A DNA stretch of 64,000 nucleotides from Gammaproteobacteria bacterium. GTDB lineage: Bacteria > Pseudomonadota > Gammaproteobacteria > UBA4575. Location: positions 831,616 to 895,615 of the forward strand of contig CP046178.1 in NCBI GenBank assembly GCA_014075255.1, in the 5' to 3' direction. Below the pieces are notes generated by a model. That model was given only the letters and a program-made list of their open reading frames with translations. It ran no database searches and was not told the origin of the DNA. The number at the start of each line of letters is the position of its first letter. Position 1 is the first letter of the stretch. A program made the position numbers and the translations under genes. Shown in pieces: positions 63,063-64,000 of the stretch.

Positions 63063-63072
63063 ATTATTTGAA

Positions 63073-63780
63073 ATGCTAATCGTCCCTGTTATAGATCTTT
63101 GCAAAGGTATTGTTGTTCATGCAATTGAAGGTAATAGAAAAGAATATCAGGCCATTGAATCTAAGCTTTGCTCTTCTGCTGATCCATTAGATGTCATAAG
63201 TGGCTTTCTAAAAGTATTTAATTTCAAATCAATTTATATTGCGGATTTAGATGCATTAGAACAACAAAATGCTCATTTAAAAATTGTTGAATCCATCTGC
63301 AATAAACACCCAGAATTAGAAGTTTGGTTGGATACCGGCCCTTCATTGATAGAGCATTATTTACAGAAAACTGATTTTCATAATTTACGTTTAATTCTTT
63401 CCTCAGAGTCACTGCCTTCAGTAACTACTTTCTCTTCACTGCTAGACCAATATCCTCAACATAATTTTCTTTTATCTCTAGACTACAAAGCCAATACACT
63501 GCTTGGGCCACAAGGGCTTTTACAGCACAAACAACAATGGCCAGAAGATGTGATTGTGTTAAATCTTAATAGTGTTGGCGCTAAAGCTGGTGTTCAAATC
63601 CCAACCGAACTTAATCATCACGAAATAACCAATAATTTTAATACCTATTATGGTGGAGGTATACGCAATTTAAACGACATAAAAAAACTTAATTCATTTA
63701 GTTTCGCAGGCGCACTTGTTTCAACTGCTTTACATAATCAAGATATAACGGGTGATGATATCCACTTACTTAACCAATAG
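63073..63780 (+). CDS. HisA/HisF-related TIM-barrel protein of the C1-cofactor cluster
   Basis: A protein of 235 residues with the start MLIVPVIDLCKGIVVHAIEGNRKEYQAIES chosen because it is the family opening; a longer frame from 63034 overlaps the divergent gene. The phosphate-binding halves of a HisA barrel are recognisable: VIDLCKG at strand 1 and YYGGGIRNLNDIKKL and FAGALVSTALH at the end (strands 7-8). Such HisA-like proteins sit beside the hydantoinase-like gene in H4MPT-using bacteria. The exact reaction is not known. It is head to head with the ATP-grasp gene, with 10 bases between start codons. Confidence 0.8.
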   Translation: MLIVPVIDLCKGIVVHAIEGNRKEYQAIESKLCSSADPLDVISGFLKVFNFKSIYIADLDALEQQNAHLKIVESICNKHPELEVWLDTGPSLIEHYLQKTDFHNLRLILSSESLPSVTTFSSLLDQYPQHNFLLSLDYKANTLLGPQGLLQHKQQWPEDVIVLNLNSVGAKAGVQIPTELNHHEITNNFNTYYGGGIRNLNDIKKLNSFSFAGALVSTALHNQDITGDDIHLLNQ

Positions 63781-64000
63781 CCTTAAGCCTTCGCTGAGAA
63801 CTTTGACTTAAAATATTACGCAGCTGAGATTTACCTAACTCGTCTGAAACAAAGTACCTTAACAAAGCACTTTGCCCTTTCTTTTGCATCTCATCCAAAC
63901 TTGGACCTTTATAAGTACAATGTGACTGACTGGTTTCATATATTTGTAATTCAGTTAATCCCGGAAGATATTCAATTAACTTTTCCCAAATGAAAATATT
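63770..64000 (-). CDS. 6-Pyruvoyl-tetrahydropterin synthase-like protein (5' part missing)
   Basis: The last 76 codons of a minus-strand gene enter from the right edge. They read NIFIWEKLIEYLPGLTELQIYETSQSHCTYKG, the C-terminal strand of the PTPS/QueD fold with the glutamate of the E-T-x-x-x-x-x-x-Y-x-G motif that anchors the pterin. Then an unusual tail of about 44 residues (SLDEMQKKGQSALLRYFVSDE and further) ends in IG before TAA at 63772-63770. It overlaps the HisA-like gene's end by 11 bases (convergent). A pterin role in this cofactor neighbourhood is likely. The rest of the gene is outside the window. Confidence 0.78.
   Translation of the reverse strand, partial: NIFIWEKLIEYLPGLTELQIYETSQSHCTYKGPSLDEMQKKGQSALLRYFVSDELGKSQLRNILSQSSQRRLKAIG

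Noticed and set aside
1-64000. tRNA, rRNA, prophage or insertion-sequence genes
   Set aside because: No cloverleaf, rRNA segment, transposase or phage structural protein could be recognised on either strand.

Overview
The window is a stretch of an AT-rich gammaproteobacterial chromosome. Several linkages typical of that class are visible: mfd next to a CsiV-type gene, nagZ with hypoxanthine phosphoribosyltransferase and methylthioinosine phosphorylase genes, sdhCDAB followed by sdhE and ygfX with ygfZ divergent, a complete ccmABCDEFGHI operon, and prfB (with its programmed frameshift) beside lysS. Genes for furan and pterin C1-carrier cofactors (methanofuran/methylofuran and tetrahydromethanopterin type) suggest the organism oxidises C1 compounds through the H4MPT route. 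The species cannot be named from the sequence. No rRNA, tRNA, CRISPR array, transposase or phage gene was found.

Layout. 1-5.3 kb: a truncated LolC/E permease, a small BamE-like periplasmic protein, agmatine deiminase and N-carbamoylputrescine amidase (agmatine to putrescine), a broken lipoprotein gene, two small membrane proteins and a GGDEF protein with a ruined active-site motif. 5.3-12.3 kb: cytochrome c maturation genes on the minus strand in the order ccmABCDEFGHI, including a ccmD of 49 codons. 12.6-16.7 kb: mfd and csiV. 16.8-21.6 kb: two small envelope or hypothetical proteins, then a minus-strand operon nagZ-mscS-hpt-mtip. A strong terminator hairpin lies in the leader of that operon. 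22.1-24.2 kb: zapE and mdh. 24.2-27.7 kb: an accessory block of five minus-strand genes (thioredoxin-like, unknown, DUF6122, FAD monooxygenase, GFA), each followed by a copy of the same short palindromic repeat. A hairpin-rich intergenic element sits beside it. 27.7-34.1 kb: an alpha/beta hydrolase, an IscR-like regulator lacking two cluster cysteines, a DUF1249 protein and the succinate dehydrogenase operon. 34.4-38.7 kb: ygfZ, an LbtU-like outer-membrane protein and an OmpR/histidine-kinase pair. 38.8-43.4 kb: two glycosyltransferases, an FkbM methyltransferase and a secreted cysteine-rich protein. Each of these four genes has a copy of the same 16-base near-palindrome upstream, which looks like a small regulon. 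43.6-48.0 kb: lysS, prfB and recJ. 48.2-55.4 kb: a DHPS-like protein, a DUF447 protein and MfnB (cofactor genes), then DUF5062, a PlsC-type acyltransferase, a CBS protein, DUF924, a ceramidase-like membrane protein and a CDF metal exporter. 55.5-64.0 kb: a pyrimidine-dimer glycosylase, TspO, an MMPL/RND transporter, and the second cofactor cluster (MfnE-like kinase, pabB, MfnF-like and MfnD-like enzymes, a divergent HisA-like protein, and a cut-off 6-pyruvoyl-tetrahydropterin synthase-like gene).

How the genes work together. The two cofactor clusters between them offer the furan unit (MfnB, a kinase, MfnF-like and an ATP-grasp glutamate ligase), p-aminobenzoate (PabB) and pterin chemistry (DHPS-like, PTPS-like). 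The enzymes that use the cofactors (Fae, Mch, Fhc and so on) are not in the window. Central respiration is represented by complex II with its assembly factors and by cytochrome c maturation. The most interesting unexplained signals are the 16-base operator shared by the four surface-glycosylation-type genes, the cassette-like repeat/gene block at 24.4-27.2 kb with outlying copies near 17.4 and 55.5 kb, and the hairpin element after mdh.
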